The notes under the pieces: generated by a model
What the model saw: the letters and a program-made list of their open reading frames with translations, nothing else
What the model was told of the DNA's origin: nothing
The model's database searches: none
Program-made: the position numbers and the translations under genes
Part shown: piece by piece, positions 33,768-43,440 of the stretch
Position numbering within the stretch: the first letter of the stretch is position 1
Layout of the letters: each line of letters opens with the position of its first letter
From: Loktanella sp. Alg231-35
Lineage (GTDB): Bacteria > Pseudomonadota > Alphaproteobacteria > Rhodobacterales > Rhodobacteraceae
Direction of reading: 5' to 3'
Assembly: GCF_900143545.1 (NCBI RefSeq)
Contig: NZ_FREV01000006.1
Coordinates: forward strand, 62,001 to 126,000
Length of the DNA stretch: 64,000 nucleotides

Positions 33768-36666
33768 GTGCGCGCCCTCCTGTCGGATCAAAGAACACTG
33801 GATCGCAGACCTCTACCTCTTCGGTGATGTCCCTTAGGTGATCGCGCAGCTTGATCACATCGCCATGGCGCGCGCGGCCATCCTCAAGGAACCCAAGGGC
33901 CAGATGTGTGTCCAGCGTCGGGGAATAGCAGACCGAGGTTGTGTAGCCTTTGCTGTTCACCCGCGTTTCTGCTGCATCCGTTTCAAACAGATGCGCGCCA
34001 GCCATCAGGACATTATCCGCGCCCTTCGATTTCAGACCGACCAGTTGCTGGCGTTCGTCCCCCACCAAGCCCGGTCTGGCAGCCGCTGATTTTCCGATGC
34101 AATCTTTCTTGGCGCTGATCATCCGCCCCATGCCGATATCAAAAGCAGTTGTGCGCCCGTGGATTTCCGCATGGGTGATGAACCCTTTCTCAATCCGCAG
34201 CACGTTAAGCGCTTCCATACCATAAGGACCGCCGCCCATCACCTCGGCCTGTGCCGTCAGCATCCGAAACAGGCTTTCGCCATAGCGCGCAGGCACTGCC
34301 ACCTCATAAGCATGCTCGCCCGAAAACGAGATGCGGAACAGCCGCCCCTTCACACCTGCAACATCAACCTCACCGCAGGCCATGAAAGGCCATGTCGCTT
34401 CATCAAGCGGCTGATCCAGAACAGCGTTTAGCAAATCGCGCGCCTTCGGTCCGGCCACGGCAAATTGCGCCCATTGTTCGGTTACCGAAATCACATTGGC
34501 GTTCAGGTCCGGGCGCAGCGCCTGCAGCACGAACTCAAGATGCCGCATGACCAACCCGGCGGCGGCCGTGGTCGTGGTCATCACAAAGTGATCTTCTGCC
34601 AGCCGCGCCGTTGTGCCGTCATCCAGAACATGCCCGTCTTCACGCAACATCAGCCCATACCGGACACGGCCCGTTTTGAGGGTCGAGAACATGTTGGTGT
34701 AAACGAAATCCAGCAAGGCCCCAGCATCTGGTCCCTGAATGTCGATCTTGCCCAAGGTTGAGACATCACAAACCCCAACTGCATTGCGGACGAATCCCAC
34801 CTCGCGGTCGCAGGATTGCTGCCAGTGGGTTTCGCCCGCTTGCGGGAAGTAGCTAGGGCGATACCACAACCCCGCCTCAATCATTGGTGCTGCGCGCGCA
34901 ACGGTTGCCTTATGCGAGGTGGTAAAGCGTTCCGGCGCAAAACCTTTGCCTTGGCTGCCTGCCCCCATCGCCGCGATAGGCACCGGCACATAAGGCGGAC
35001 GGAACGTAGTGGTTCCCGTCTCAGGGATGCCCCGCCCTGTCGCATCTGCCAACACGGCCAAAGCAACCACATTGGACGATTTGCCCTGATCGGGGGCCAT
35101 GCCTTGGGTCGTGTATCGTTTCATATGCTCGACCGAGCGAAAGTTCTCTTGTGCGGCCAGTTTGATGTCCTTTACATGCACATCATTCTGGAAATCGATC
35201 CACATGCGCCCTTTACCCGGCACCGCCCAAAGCGGCGTTACGGCATAAGCCGCATCATCCGCCACAGGGACCGTCACCTTGGGTTTTAACCCAAGGCCCC
35301 GTGCAAGGTCAGCAGCAACCGCCGCACCTTCGGCCAAGCAATCTGCGGTGCTAAAGCTGCCGTTACAGGCCCCCGCCGTGACCATCCCCGGAACGCTGTC
35401 CGGTGTGGGCACAAAGGATGCGATATCCTCGCGCCATGTCGGGCGCCCGTTCATATGACAGGTCAAATGCACTGTCGGGTTCCAGCCACCCGACATCGCC
35501 AGACAATCGGTCTGAATGTCGCGCGTGCCGCCGTTGTGGCTGATCGTGATACCGCTGAGCCCGTGACGCCCTTTGGTCTGAATAACCTGCGCACCTGTAT
35601 AGATCGGAAAGTCACCATCGATCTTTGCGTCGTCACGGCTGTCGATCAAGGCGGCCACTTTGATACCCGCCGCATGCAAATCGCGGGCGGTGCGGTGGGC
35701 GTCGTCGTTGTTGCAAAAGATGGTCACAGCCTTGCCCGGTGCCACGCCCCACCGGTTCAGGTAGGCGCGCACCGCGCTGGCCATCATCACGCCGGGGCGG
35801 TCGTTGTTGGGAAATGCGATCGGGCGCTCTAGCGCGCCTGCACAAAGAACCGCATGCTTTGCCGTGATCCGCCAAAAGCAGTTAAGCGGTTTGCCCTTCG
35901 CAGTATCACCAGTCACCGTTTCAAGTGCTGCATAGGTGCCCTGATCATAAGCCCCCGTCACCGAAGTCCGCGTCATCAGGCGCACATTGTTCATAGCGCC
36001 CAGTTCCGCCAAGACGTTGTGCACCCAATCCACCGCAGGCTGCCCGTCAATCTTTTCGCTTTCGCGGAGCAAGCGGCCGCCCATCGCGGTGTCCTCATCA
36101 GCAAGGATCACATCTGCGCCCGCGCGCGCAGCCGTAAGGGCCGCCATCAGCCCCGACGGTCCTGCACCAATCACCAGCACATCGCAAAAAGCAAAAGCCT
36201 TTTCATAGGTATCTTCATTGGCCTTGCCACTAAGCGCACCCAGACCTGCCGCACGTCGGATCACCGGCTCATAGAGTTTTTCCCAAAAGCTGCGCGGCCA
36301 CATGAAGGTCTTGTAGTAGAAACCCGCCCCCAGAAAGGGTGCTGCCAGATCATTCACCGCCATCATGTCATAACGCAGCGAGGGCCAGGCATTCTGGCTG
36401 AACACCTCCAACCCTTCGGACACTTCAAGGGTTGTTGCCCGCACATTCGGTTCTGCCTGCGCGCCGCGTCCGACAGTGACCAGCGCGTTCTGTTCTTCGG
36501 ACCCCGCAGACATGACGCCGCGTGGGCGGTGGTATTTGAAGGAGCGGGCGACCAGCCTAATGTCATTGGCCAAAAGCGCCGCCGCGACTGGTTCACCCGG
36601 CACGCCTTGCAGTTTGCGGCCATCAAAGCTGAAAGTGACCGTCTGTGCAGGTGCTTCCAATCTCAT
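33760..36666 (-). CDS. soxA: Sarcosine oxidase alpha subunit
   Basis: A 968-residue alpha subunit. An N-terminal ferredoxin-like part (residues about 1-90) has TFSFDGRKLQGVPGEPVAAA and FKYHRPRGVMSAG. The NAD-binding Rossmann domain has VIGAGPSGLMAALTAARAGA. A C-terminal GcvT-like folate domain (about 580-968) transfers the methyl carbon to THF. It forms a complex with B, D and G in the cytosol. The ATG overlaps soxD by 4 bases. Confidence 0.96.
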   Translation of the reverse strand: MRLEAPAQTVTFSFDGRKLQGVPGEPVAAALLANDIRLVARSFKYHRPRGVMSAGSEEQNALVTVGRGAQAEPNVRATTLEVSEGLEVFSQNAWPSLRYDMMAVNDLAAPFLGAGFYYKTFMWPRSFWEKLYEPVIRRAAGLGALSGKANEDTYEKAFAFCDVLVIGAGPSGLMAALTAARAGADVILADEDTAMGGRLLRESEKIDGQPAVDWVHNVLAELGAMNNVRLMTRTSVTGAYDQGTYAALETVTGDTAKGKPLNCFWRITAKHAVLCAGALERPIAFPNNDRPGVMMASAVRAYLNRWGVAPGKAVTIFCNNDDAHRTARDLHAAGIKVAALIDSRDDAKIDGDFPIYTGAQVIQTKGRHGLSGITISHNGGTRDIQTDCLAMSGGWNPTVHLTCHMNGRPTWREDIASFVPTPDSVPGMVTAGACNGSFSTADCLAEGAAVAADLARGLGLKPKVTVPVADDAAYAVTPLWAVPGKGRMWIDFQNDVHVKDIKLAAQENFRSVEHMKRYTTQGMAPDQGKSSNVVALAVLADATGRGIPETGTTTFRPPYVPVPIAAMGAGSQGKGFAPERFTTSHKATVARAAPMIEAGLWYRPSYFPQAGETHWQQSCDREVGFVRNAVGVCDVSTLGKIDIQGPDAGALLDFVYTNMFSTLKTGRVRYGLMLREDGHVLDDGTTARLAEDHFVMTTTTAAAGLVMRHLEFVLQALRPDLNANVISVTEQWAQFAVAGPKARDLLNAVLDQPLDEATWPFMACGEVDVAGVKGRLFRISFSGEHAYEVAVPARYGESLFRMLTAQAEVMGGGPYGMEALNVLRIEKGFITHAEIHGRTTAFDIGMGRMISAKKDCIGKSAAARPGLVGDERQQLVGLKSKGADNVLMAGAHLFETDAAETRVNSKGYTTSVCYSPTLDTHLALGFLEDGRARHGDVIKLRDHLRDITEEVEVCDPVFFDPTGGRARG

Positions 36667-36926
36667 CGCTTCACCTTTTCGGCCAATGTCGCCTTGTGGA
36701 CGGCATGGGTCACCGTGTTACGCTCCACCACCAGCCATGCCCCGCAACCTGCCTCGTGAAACCACAGATCGCGGGTGTCGCCTGCGGGGTTGTCGCGGTT
36801 GTGCAGATAGTCATCCCACGCCTCTGGCCCGGCATCAGACGCGGGGCGCGACAAGGCCAGCGCATCGCCCTGATAGTAAAACTCGCGCCGATCACGCTCA
36901 CCACAATTGGGGCAGGTTATGCGCAT
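36663..36926 (-). CDS. soxD: Sarcosine oxidase delta subunit
   Basis: An 87-residue delta subunit, a zinc-binding protein. Ligands are visible in RITCPNCGERDRREF (two cysteines) and in the later LWFHEAGCGAWL (His and Cys). It is a fixed structural partner of the heterotetramer. It is translated with soxA through ATGA overlap and lies 49 bases after soxB. Confidence 0.96.
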   Translation of the reverse strand: MRITCPNCGERDRREFYYQGDALALSRPASDAGPEAWDDYLHNRDNPAGDTRDLWFHEAGCGAWLVVERNTVTHAVHKATLAEKVKR

Positions 36927-36975
36927 GTCATGCCTTTCTCATCTTGACCAAGAAACTCAATTCCAACGTTCACCC

Positions 36976-38229
36976 CTAGTGCAAGTTATGCTGAGAACCG
37001 GTGCCCTCTTCGTCCAGCAGTCCCACCCCACTGCGGAACCGGTCCAACCGGAATTTCGCAGCCGCATCATGGTGGTTTCCGGTGGCCATCAGATGGGCAA
37101 AACTGAAGCCCGAGGCTGGCACGGCCTTGAACCCGCCGTAACACCAGCCGCAATCAATGAAGAGCCCCTCGGTCGGGGTTTTGTCGATGATCGGTGATCC
37201 GTCGGGTGTCATATCCATGATCCCGCCCCATGACCTTAGAACGCGTGCCTTGCCAATCATCGGCATCAGCGTCATCGCCGCGTCCATCACATGTTCCTTC
37301 ATCGGCAGGTTCCCCCGCGCGGCATAAGAGGCGTAGAAATCAATATCGCCACCAAAGACGAGGCCCCCCTTGTCAGACTGACTGATATAGAAGTGGCCCA
37401 TGCCAAAACTGACAACATGGTCAATCACCGGCTTGAGGCCCTCGCTGACGAAGGCCTGCAAGACATGGCTTTCAATCGGCAGGCGCATGCCCGCCATCGC
37501 GGCCACCTGACCAGAACGCCCCGCAACCACGATCCCCACCTTCTTGGCCTTGATCGCGCCGCGCGTGGTCTGCACACCTTTGACGACGCCACCTTCGATG
37601 TCGATACCGGTGACTTCGCAGTTCTGGATGATATCGACGCCGCGCTGATCCGCCCCGCGCGCATAGCCCCAGGCCACCGCATCATGGCGCGCCGAACCGC
37701 CACGCGGATGATAGAGCCCGCCATAGATCGGGAACCGCCCATTATCGAAATCCAGATAAGGGAGCAGTTCACGCACGCCGTCACGGTCCAGAAGCACCGC
37801 GTCATCGCCCTGATTGATCATGGCATTACCGCGCCGCGCAAAGGCATCGCGCTGGCCATCAGAGTGAAACAGATTGATCAAACCGCGCTGCGAATGCATC
37901 ACATTATAGTTCAATTCCTGCTCCATCCCTTCCCACATCTTCAGCGAATGAGAATAGAACTCGGAATTGCCCGGCAAAAAGTAGTTGGCGCGCACGATCG
38001 TTGTGTTCCGGCCCACGTTGCCACCACCGATGTAGCCTTTTTCGAGAACGGCGATGTTCGTCAGCCCGTGTTCCTTGGCCAGATAAAACGCCGTTGCAAG
38101 CCCGTGACCGCCCCCGCCGATGACAATCGCATCGTATTCCGCTTTCGGCTCGGGATCGCGCCAAACAGGTTTCCAGCCCTTTTGGCCAAACAACCCCTCT
38201 TTGATCACCCGAAAGCCAGAATAACCCAT
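36976..38229 (-). CDS. soxB: Sarcosine oxidase beta subunit
   Basis: A 417-residue flavoprotein, the dehydrogenase part of sarcosine oxidase. The FAD-binding dinucleotide fold is AIVIGGGGHGLATAFYLA with a following ERGYI-like EKGYIGGGNVGRNTTIVRAN. The C-terminal DMTPDGSPIIDKTP and CGWCYGGFKAVP are family features. FMN is held covalently between this and the alpha subunit in homologues. I chose ATG 38229 because GAGG precedes it and the protein normally starts near YSGF. Alternatives at 38244 and 38283 exist. It is first in the operon; no regulator is adjacent. Confidence 0.95.
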   Translation of the reverse strand: MGYSGFRVIKEGLFGQKGWKPVWRDPEPKAEYDAIVIGGGGHGLATAFYLAKEHGLTNIAVLEKGYIGGGNVGRNTTIVRANYFLPGNSEFYSHSLKMWEGMEQELNYNVMHSQRGLINLFHSDGQRDAFARRGNAMINQGDDAVLLDRDGVRELLPYLDFDNGRFPIYGGLYHPRGGSARHDAVAWGYARGADQRGVDIIQNCEVTGIDIEGGVVKGVQTTRGAIKAKKVGIVVAGRSGQVAAMAGMRLPIESHVLQAFVSEGLKPVIDHVVSFGMGHFYISQSDKGGLVFGGDIDFYASYAARGNLPMKEHVMDAAMTLMPMIGKARVLRSWGGIMDMTPDGSPIIDKTPTEGLFIDCGWCYGGFKAVPASGFSFAHLMATGNHHDAAAKFRLDRFRSGVGLLDEEGTGSQHNLH

Positions 38230-38319
38230 GCCGCGTTCCCTCATGCTCCGCACGACACTAGCAACCATGATACCTGATTGCATGGTCTCTTTTCGACAAA
38301 TGCCGGACGGTGGGCGACC

Positions 38320-38841
38320 TCATAGAAACCGTCTGGGTAGGCGGCGCAAATGGCGCGAAAGGACGGTCTCGAATGCGGCGGCTGCTTCGCTGGCTTCAAA
38401 GGCATCCAGCGGGATCACCGAAAACTGCCGCTGGTCCACCAGCAGAAACAAGAAGCTTTCAGTGCGCGCAAAACCCAGAAACAGCTTCCAGGGTTGCTGG
38501 TGATCACCTTCCAGACTGGACACGCCAACACCTGCCGTCGCGACAGTCGCGGTGATTGGCGCTTTGTATTTGCGCAACGCCCGAAAATGCCTGCGCCACA
38601 GCCTGTCCCGCAGCAGATCCATCGCAACGAAGACCAGCGCGCCCGCAACAAGCAACAGCGCAAACGGTCCCGGCACCCCTTGCCAAAAGAGGAACCCGGC
38701 GCAGAGCATCACAACGCCAGCCAGCCCATAGTTCCCTGCACGTCCCAGCGCCCGGTAGGCCCAAAGCTCGCCGCAGGCCCGCATAAAGCGGGCCTCGTCG
38801 ATGGCATAGGTCACTGACACAGGTGGGCTAACTTCTTGCAT
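38320..38841 (-). CDS. YcxB-like membrane protein
   Basis: A 173-residue protein. Two transmembrane segments (about 38-55 and 57-75: YGLAGVVMLCAGFLFW; FALLLVAGALVFVAMDLL) are followed by a cytosolic domain of about 95 residues. This domain resembles the YcxB C-terminal domain, with the typical end FLFLLVDQRQFSVIPLDAF. The function is unknown. It lies 33 bases downstream of the glutamate dehydrogenase gene and 90 bases upstream of soxB, all leftward. Confidence 0.75.
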   Translation of the reverse strand: MQEVSPPVSVTYAIDEARFMRACGELWAYRALGRAGNYGLAGVVMLCAGFLFWQGVPGPFALLLVAGALVFVAMDLLRDRLWRRHFRALRKYKAPITATVATAGVGVSSLEGDHQQPWKLFLGFARTESFLFLLVDQRQFSVIPLDAFEASEAAAAFETVLSRHLRRLPRRFL

Positions 38842-38874
38842 CAGCGACGGCTTGCGTGCCGCAGGAGCGTAGAG

Positions 38875-40314
38875 TTACAGCCCCTTCGCACGATAGCTGT
38901 CAGCGACTTTGCGGATGGACACCAGATAGGCCGCAGTGCGCAGGTCCTGCACATCGCTGCGCGCATGCCACACCTGACGCATGGCCTGATAGGCTGCACG
39001 CATCGTGTCATCCAGACCAGAGCGCACCAGCTCTAGCTCACCCGCACCGCGCAGATAGCGGTCTTTGAAGTTCGGGCTGAGTTCCCAACCAAGGTCCTTG
39101 TCCGCCGACAAACGCTCCAACTCATCAATGACCAGTTGGTGACGGCTTTCCTCGGCCCGGCGCTGCATGCGGCCAAAGCGGATATGCGACAGGTTCTTGA
39201 CCCATTCGAAATACGAAACGGTCACACCGCCCGCGTTTGCATACATGTCAGGAATGATCACACAGCCGTTGTCGCGCAGGATGTCATCCGCGCCCGCCGT
39301 GATCGGCCCGTTGGCCGCCTCGATGATCAGTGGTGCCTTGATGCGATCTGCATTGCTCAGGTTGATGACACCTTCTAGCGCCGCGGGGATAAGAATGTCG
39401 CAATCTTCCTCCAGCAATGCACCACCATCCATGTGATGGTTCGCGTCAGGATAGCCTGCCACGCCGCCATGTTTAAGGATCCATTCGCGCACCGCTTCGA
39501 CGTTTAGACCCCTTTCGTCATGCAGCGCCCCGTCTCTTTCAATGATGCCAGTGATCAGAGAGCCGTCTTCTTCTGACAGGAACTTGGCGGCGTGATAGCC
39601 CACGTTGCCCAAACCCTGTACGATAACACGCTTGCCTTTCAGGCTTCCGCTGAGGTTGGCCATGGCTATATCTTCAGGGTGGCGAAAGAACTCTTGCAGG
39701 GCATATTGCACGCCGCGGCCTGTCGCCTCGACCCGACCGGCAATGCCGCCCGCGTTTGTCGGCTTGCCCGTCACACAGGCGGCACCGTTAATATCAGTGG
39801 TGTTCATCCGTTTGAACTGATCGGCAATCCACGCCATCTCACGCTCGCCGGTGCCCATATCAGGGGCGGGCACGTTTTGTGCTGGGTTGATCAGATCGCG
39901 CTTGATCAGCTCGTAGGCAAAGCGGCGGGTGATCAGTTCAAGTTCATGATCCTCCCAATCGCGCGGATTGATGCGCAACCCACCCTTTGATCCCCCAAAG
40001 GGCGCTTCGACCAAGGCGCATTTGTAGGTCATCAAGGCGGCCAATGCCTCAACCTCATCTTGATGAACGGACGGCGCAAAGCGCAAACCACCCTTGACGG
40101 GCTCCATATGCTCAGAGTGAACAGAGCGATATCCGGTGAAGGTGTGGATGTCGCCGCGCAGCCGGACACCAAAGCGCACAGTATAAGTGGCGTTGCACAC
40201 ACGGATCTTCTCCTCAAGTCCAGGAGCCAGATCCATCAGGGCAACGGCCCTGTTGAACATCATATCAACGGATTCACGAAAACTTGGTTCGGGTGGATTG
40301 GATTGCGTGTTCAT
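38875..40314 (-). CDS. gdhA: Glu/Leu/Phe/Val dehydrogenase (glutamate dehydrogenase)
   Basis: A 479-residue amino-acid dehydrogenase, most likely glutamate dehydrogenase interconverting glutamate and 2-oxoglutarate. The substrate site PFGGSKGGLRINP holds the catalytic lysine. The Rossmann domain has VIVQGLGNVGYHAAKFL. The longer N- and C-terminal parts match the alphaproteobacterial class. The NAD or NADP preference is not clear from the loop that follows. The gene points left and has a 362-base upstream gap shared with the divergent Tad operon. Confidence 0.92.
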   Translation of the reverse strand: MNTQSNPPEPSFRESVDMMFNRAVALMDLAPGLEEKIRVCNATYTVRFGVRLRGDIHTFTGYRSVHSEHMEPVKGGLRFAPSVHQDEVEALAALMTYKCALVEAPFGGSKGGLRINPRDWEDHELELITRRFAYELIKRDLINPAQNVPAPDMGTGEREMAWIADQFKRMNTTDINGAACVTGKPTNAGGIAGRVEATGRGVQYALQEFFRHPEDIAMANLSGSLKGKRVIVQGLGNVGYHAAKFLSEEDGSLITGIIERDGALHDERGLNVEAVREWILKHGGVAGYPDANHHMDGGALLEEDCDILIPAALEGVINLSNADRIKAPLIIEAANGPITAGADDILRDNGCVIIPDMYANAGGVTVSYFEWVKNLSHIRFGRMQRRAEESRHQLVIDELERLSADKDLGWELSPNFKDRYLRGAGELELVRSGLDDTMRAAYQAMRQVWHARSDVQDLRTAAYLVSIRKVADSYRAKGL

Positions 40315-40676
40315 GTGTCAGTCCTTGTTGGGCATTATTTGATTACAAGCGCAACGGACGTAAAAGTCCGCGATCCCACCATAGAACCGATTCGCAAGAA
40401 AGCGTCCAAAAAATGGGCAGCTAGATGAACCCACGGTGAATACCGCGTTTCTTGGCGCTAAACAGGGACGCCGCATTTGGCAAATTTGTTTCGGTAACGC
40501 CAACATTTGCCTCGCAACTGCCACAATGTGGCCACTTTACTCACCTAATTCCGCTGGAACGCCTTGCCGTCATTACTTTTTTTGCCAAGGCGCGCGTTGT
40601 TATGATATTTGTGAAGATGACGTAATCCGCCGCGCTGCTACGCCGGTTTCTGCCATTCGTATTCGGGGAACACCTA
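40315..40676. other. Intergenic gap between gdhA and the Tad-like operon
   Basis: This 362-base stretch separates two divergent genes and must carry both promoters. I see no tRNA, riboswitch, long inverted repeat or convincing open frame in it, and no promoter that I can assign with confidence. Confidence 0.5.
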
Positions 40677-42263
40677 ATGCTGCAAATGAAAGACACCACG
40701 ACAAGAGTTTCGCTTCTGAAACAGTCGCGCGCTTCATTCTTGCGCCAGTTCGGCCGGGATGAAGACGGCAGTATTATTGTCATGACGCTGCTTTTGCTGA
40801 TCGTGATGCTTGTGCTGGGCGGTATGGCTGTCGACTTCATGCGTTTTGAATCGCGGCGCGCTATGTTGCAAAGCGTGGCAGATCGGGCAGTGCTGGCAGC
40901 TGCTGAACTTGATCAGACGATGGACTCAAGTGCTGTGGTTGTCGATTTCTTTGACAAGGCCGGCTACGATGGCGCCATTATCGGGACGCCAACCGTTGAC
41001 AACACAGGCAGCAGCCGCTCGGTTGCTGTCAATTCAGAGATTGACGTCAACACGTTTTATCTTCGATTGATCGGAATCGACACGCTGACAGCGCCCGCCC
41101 GTTCGTCCGCGGTCGAAGGCACAGGTAACGTTGAGGTGTCGCTAATCCTCGACATCTCGGGCTCCATGGGTAACTGGGTAGCCAGTCAAAGTACAACAAA
41201 GATGGAATTGCTGCGTGCGGCAGCAAAAGACTTTGTCGATGATCTACTGCTTGATGAGTATGACGACCGGATTTCGATCAATCTTGTTGCCTATTCACAG
41301 CACGTTGCAATTGGTGATGAGATTTATAAAGCGTTGAGAACGACGCCAGATACAATCACCGAAAGTGGTGTCGAAATCAGTTCATATGTGACCGTCGATG
41401 AGCCTCTGTTCGATGACGACGGTACGGCTCTTCCTGATCACGGGACCGACGTTGCGCTTGATCCAGGCCTTGGAAATACATTCACAAACCCAAGCCGTTG
41501 TGTTGATTTTCTTCCTGCTGAATACAGCCAGCTCGCGTTTAACACGGCGCGTGTTTATGAGCAGGTTGAGTATTTTCAGCACTACGATGACGACTGGCAG
41601 AACATGAACCGCCCCGTTTGTCCTGACCAGGGCTTTGAGGGCATCATTCCCATGTCTCAAGACCCCGATGCTTTGAAAGATGCCATCGACCTGTATCGCC
41701 CAACCACTTTTACCTCGATCCACCTTGGCATGAAGTGGGGTGTATCGCTGCTTGATCCATCCATGCGCGACCTACTTGGTGGTATCGGCAGCATTGACGA
41801 TGTGTTCCGGGATAGCCGCCCAGCTGACTATGGCGACACGAACACTGTAAAATACATCGTTCTGATGACCGATGGTGAGAACGTGCGTGGGCGTCGGGTC
41901 GAAGATGAACACTATGACACCTACGAATGGCGCGCGACATGGTCAGAGTATCCGATGGATTATTGGCGCTGGAATATCTCATCCACGTCTTATGGCCGTG
42001 ATGATCTCACTGATTTCCCGACCACAGCTGCTCTCCATGATCAGTGGATGCAAAGCATGTGTGATTTGGCGGACGACTACATTACGATCTTCACCATTGC
42101 GATGGGCTCAACGTCCCACGGCGAGGGCGAAATGCTTGAATGTGCGTCACAGCCATCCTTTGCATTCAATACCGACTTGACCAGCGCCGATGGTGAGCCT
42201 GGCATCGATGAGATCTTTGACAAGATCGCAAAGCAAATCACTGCATTGAGATTGAACCTCTGA
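40677..42263 (+). CDS. TadG-like pilus assembly protein with von Willebrand A domain
   Basis: A 528-residue protein. A single N-terminal membrane segment (about residues 32-55), preceded by DEDGSI, is the TadE/TadG signature with a Glu/Asp before the helix. A VWA domain follows from about residue 150, with the metal site D159-x-S161-x-S163 (LDISGSMG) and later YIVLMTDGENVRG. The rest is periplasmic. It heads a three-gene operon with two more TadE-like proteins. Tad pilus pseudopilins need the CpaB/RcpA/TadA machinery, which is not in this window. It may serve adhesion or pilus assembly. Confidence 0.87.
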   Translation: MLQMKDTTTRVSLLKQSRASFLRQFGRDEDGSIIVMTLLLLIVMLVLGGMAVDFMRFESRRAMLQSVADRAVLAAAELDQTMDSSAVVVDFFDKAGYDGAIIGTPTVDNTGSSRSVAVNSEIDVNTFYLRLIGIDTLTAPARSSAVEGTGNVEVSLILDISGSMGNWVASQSTTKMELLRAAAKDFVDDLLLDEYDDRISINLVAYSQHVAIGDEIYKALRTTPDTITESGVEISSYVTVDEPLFDDDGTALPDHGTDVALDPGLGNTFTNPSRCVDFLPAEYSQLAFNTARVYEQVEYFQHYDDDWQNMNRPVCPDQGFEGIIPMSQDPDALKDAIDLYRPTTFTSIHLGMKWGVSLLDPSMRDLLGGIGSIDDVFRDSRPADYGDTNTVKYIVLMTDGENVRGRRVEDEHYDTYEWRATWSEYPMDYWRWNISSTSYGRDDLTDFPTTAALHDQWMQSMCDLADDYITIFTIAMGSTSHGEGEMLECASQPSFAFNTDLTSADGEPGIDEIFDKIAKQITALRLNL

Positions 42264-42832
42264 TGAAAATGCTGCAGCCGCTCATACGTTTCTGCGAACG
42301 ATTTGCTAAAGATGACAAAGGCACGGTGACAGTCGAATTCGTTCTCGTGTTTCCGATGTTCTTTGGCTTCTTCCTGATGACCTACGAAAGTGGGATGATC
42401 TCGGCACGCCATGTGATGCTGGAACGCGGCGTTGATATTGCGGTCCGTGATGTGCGGATTGGTGTGCTGCCAAATCCGACACGAGAGCAACTGCGCCAGC
42501 GTATTTGCGATACGGCGTTGATTATTCCTAATTGCGAACAGCAGCTAGAAATCGAAATGCTGCGGCGCGATCCAACGGCGTGGGTTGCGGTCCCATCCAC
42601 TGTGCGTTGTGTCGACCGTGGTGACATCAATGCTGACAACTCGGATGTTGATACAACGGCCAACAACCAGTTGATGGTAATCCGCGTTTGCGTGCGCATT
42701 GACCCCGTGTTGCCAACTACAGGTTTGGGAAAGGCGATTGTCGAAAGCAATTCAGATTCATCTGCGGACGGCTCTTATGCGCTTGTTTCCATGGCCGCCT
42801 TTGTCGTTGAACCCTTTAAGGTCGAGGATTGA
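42263..42832 (+). CDS. TadE-like pilus assembly protein
   Basis: A 189-residue protein with the TadE-type N-terminus: a basic start, then DDKGTVTVEFVLVFPMFFGF, the negatively charged residue before one transmembrane helix of about 20 residues. The periplasmic remainder contains cysteines (RICDTALIIPNCEQQ) suggesting a disulfide. Its ATG overlaps the previous stop by one base. TadE proteins are minor pseudopilins. Confidence 0.85.
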   Translation: MKMLQPLIRFCERFAKDDKGTVTVEFVLVFPMFFGFFLMTYESGMISARHVMLERGVDIAVRDVRIGVLPNPTREQLRQRICDTALIIPNCEQQLEIEMLRRDPTAWVAVPSTVRCVDRGDINADNSDVDTTANNQLMVIRVCVRIDPVLPTTGLGKAIVESNSDSSADGSYALVSMAAFVVEPFKVED

Positions 42833-42834
42833 TC

Positions 42835-43440
42835 TTGCTGACTGAATTCCTCCAAGAGTTTCGCGACGACGAAGACGGTTCAATGGCAATTGAACTGCTG
42901 TTGGTAACTCCCATCCTTGTATGGGCGCTGCTATCGACCTTTGTGTATTTCGATCTGTTTCGCGTTGAGTCAAACAGCAACCGGGCCGCGCTGACGATGG
43001 CTGATATGTTCAGCCGTGAAGCGGCCCCCATCACGCCAGCATACCTGAATGGCGCACGCGAGGTGCTCCGTGCCCTTACATTTGAAGAGGCAAACCCCGA
43101 CTATCGCGTCACTGTTTATCGCTACCGCGAAACCCAGGATGACTATCGTAGAGTGTGGTCAAAACGTCGTGGCCTTGGCGCTGCGCTAAGCAACTCTGAC
43201 TTGGCCGATCTGAAGGCCGCAGATCGCTTGCCTCTTATGGCGAACAATGATCAGGCCATTTTGTTTGAGACGCGCACCGAATATGATGCACCGTTCTCGA
43301 TTGGCCTAGGTCCGTTTAGCGGCACCGATCTGGATGACGTTACCTTCCAAACCTTTATCGTCATTCGCCCGCGCGAGGGACGTTTGTGCTGGGATCAAGA
43401 CCCTGATGATGGGCTTGCTAACCAGGTTTGCGGTCCTTAA
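42835..43440 (+). CDS. TadE/TadG-like protein, third gene of the operon
   Basis: About 201 residues with the same layout: DDEDGSMAIELLLVTPILVW, a membrane helix, then a periplasmic part. No ATG lies near. TTG 42835 has GAGG seven bases upstream; TTG 42829 overlaps the preceding stop and is also possible. The third gene of the operon probably acts with the VWA protein. Its 3' end overlaps the convergent membrane-protein gene by 23 bases. Confidence 0.8.
   Translation: MLTEFLQEFRDDEDGSMAIELLLVTPILVWALLSTFVYFDLFRVESNSNRAALTMADMFSREAAPITPAYLNGAREVLRALTFEEANPDYRVTVYRYRETQDDYRRVWSKRRGLGAALSNSDLADLKAADRLPLMANNDQAILFETRTEYDAPFSIGLGPFSGTDLDDVTFQTFIVIRPREGRLCWDQDPDDGLANQVCGP

Noticed and set aside
37291..38277. 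Open frame of 328 codons antisense to soxB
   Set aside because: It is an antisense shadow of a conserved flavoprotein gene, with no start site or similarity.
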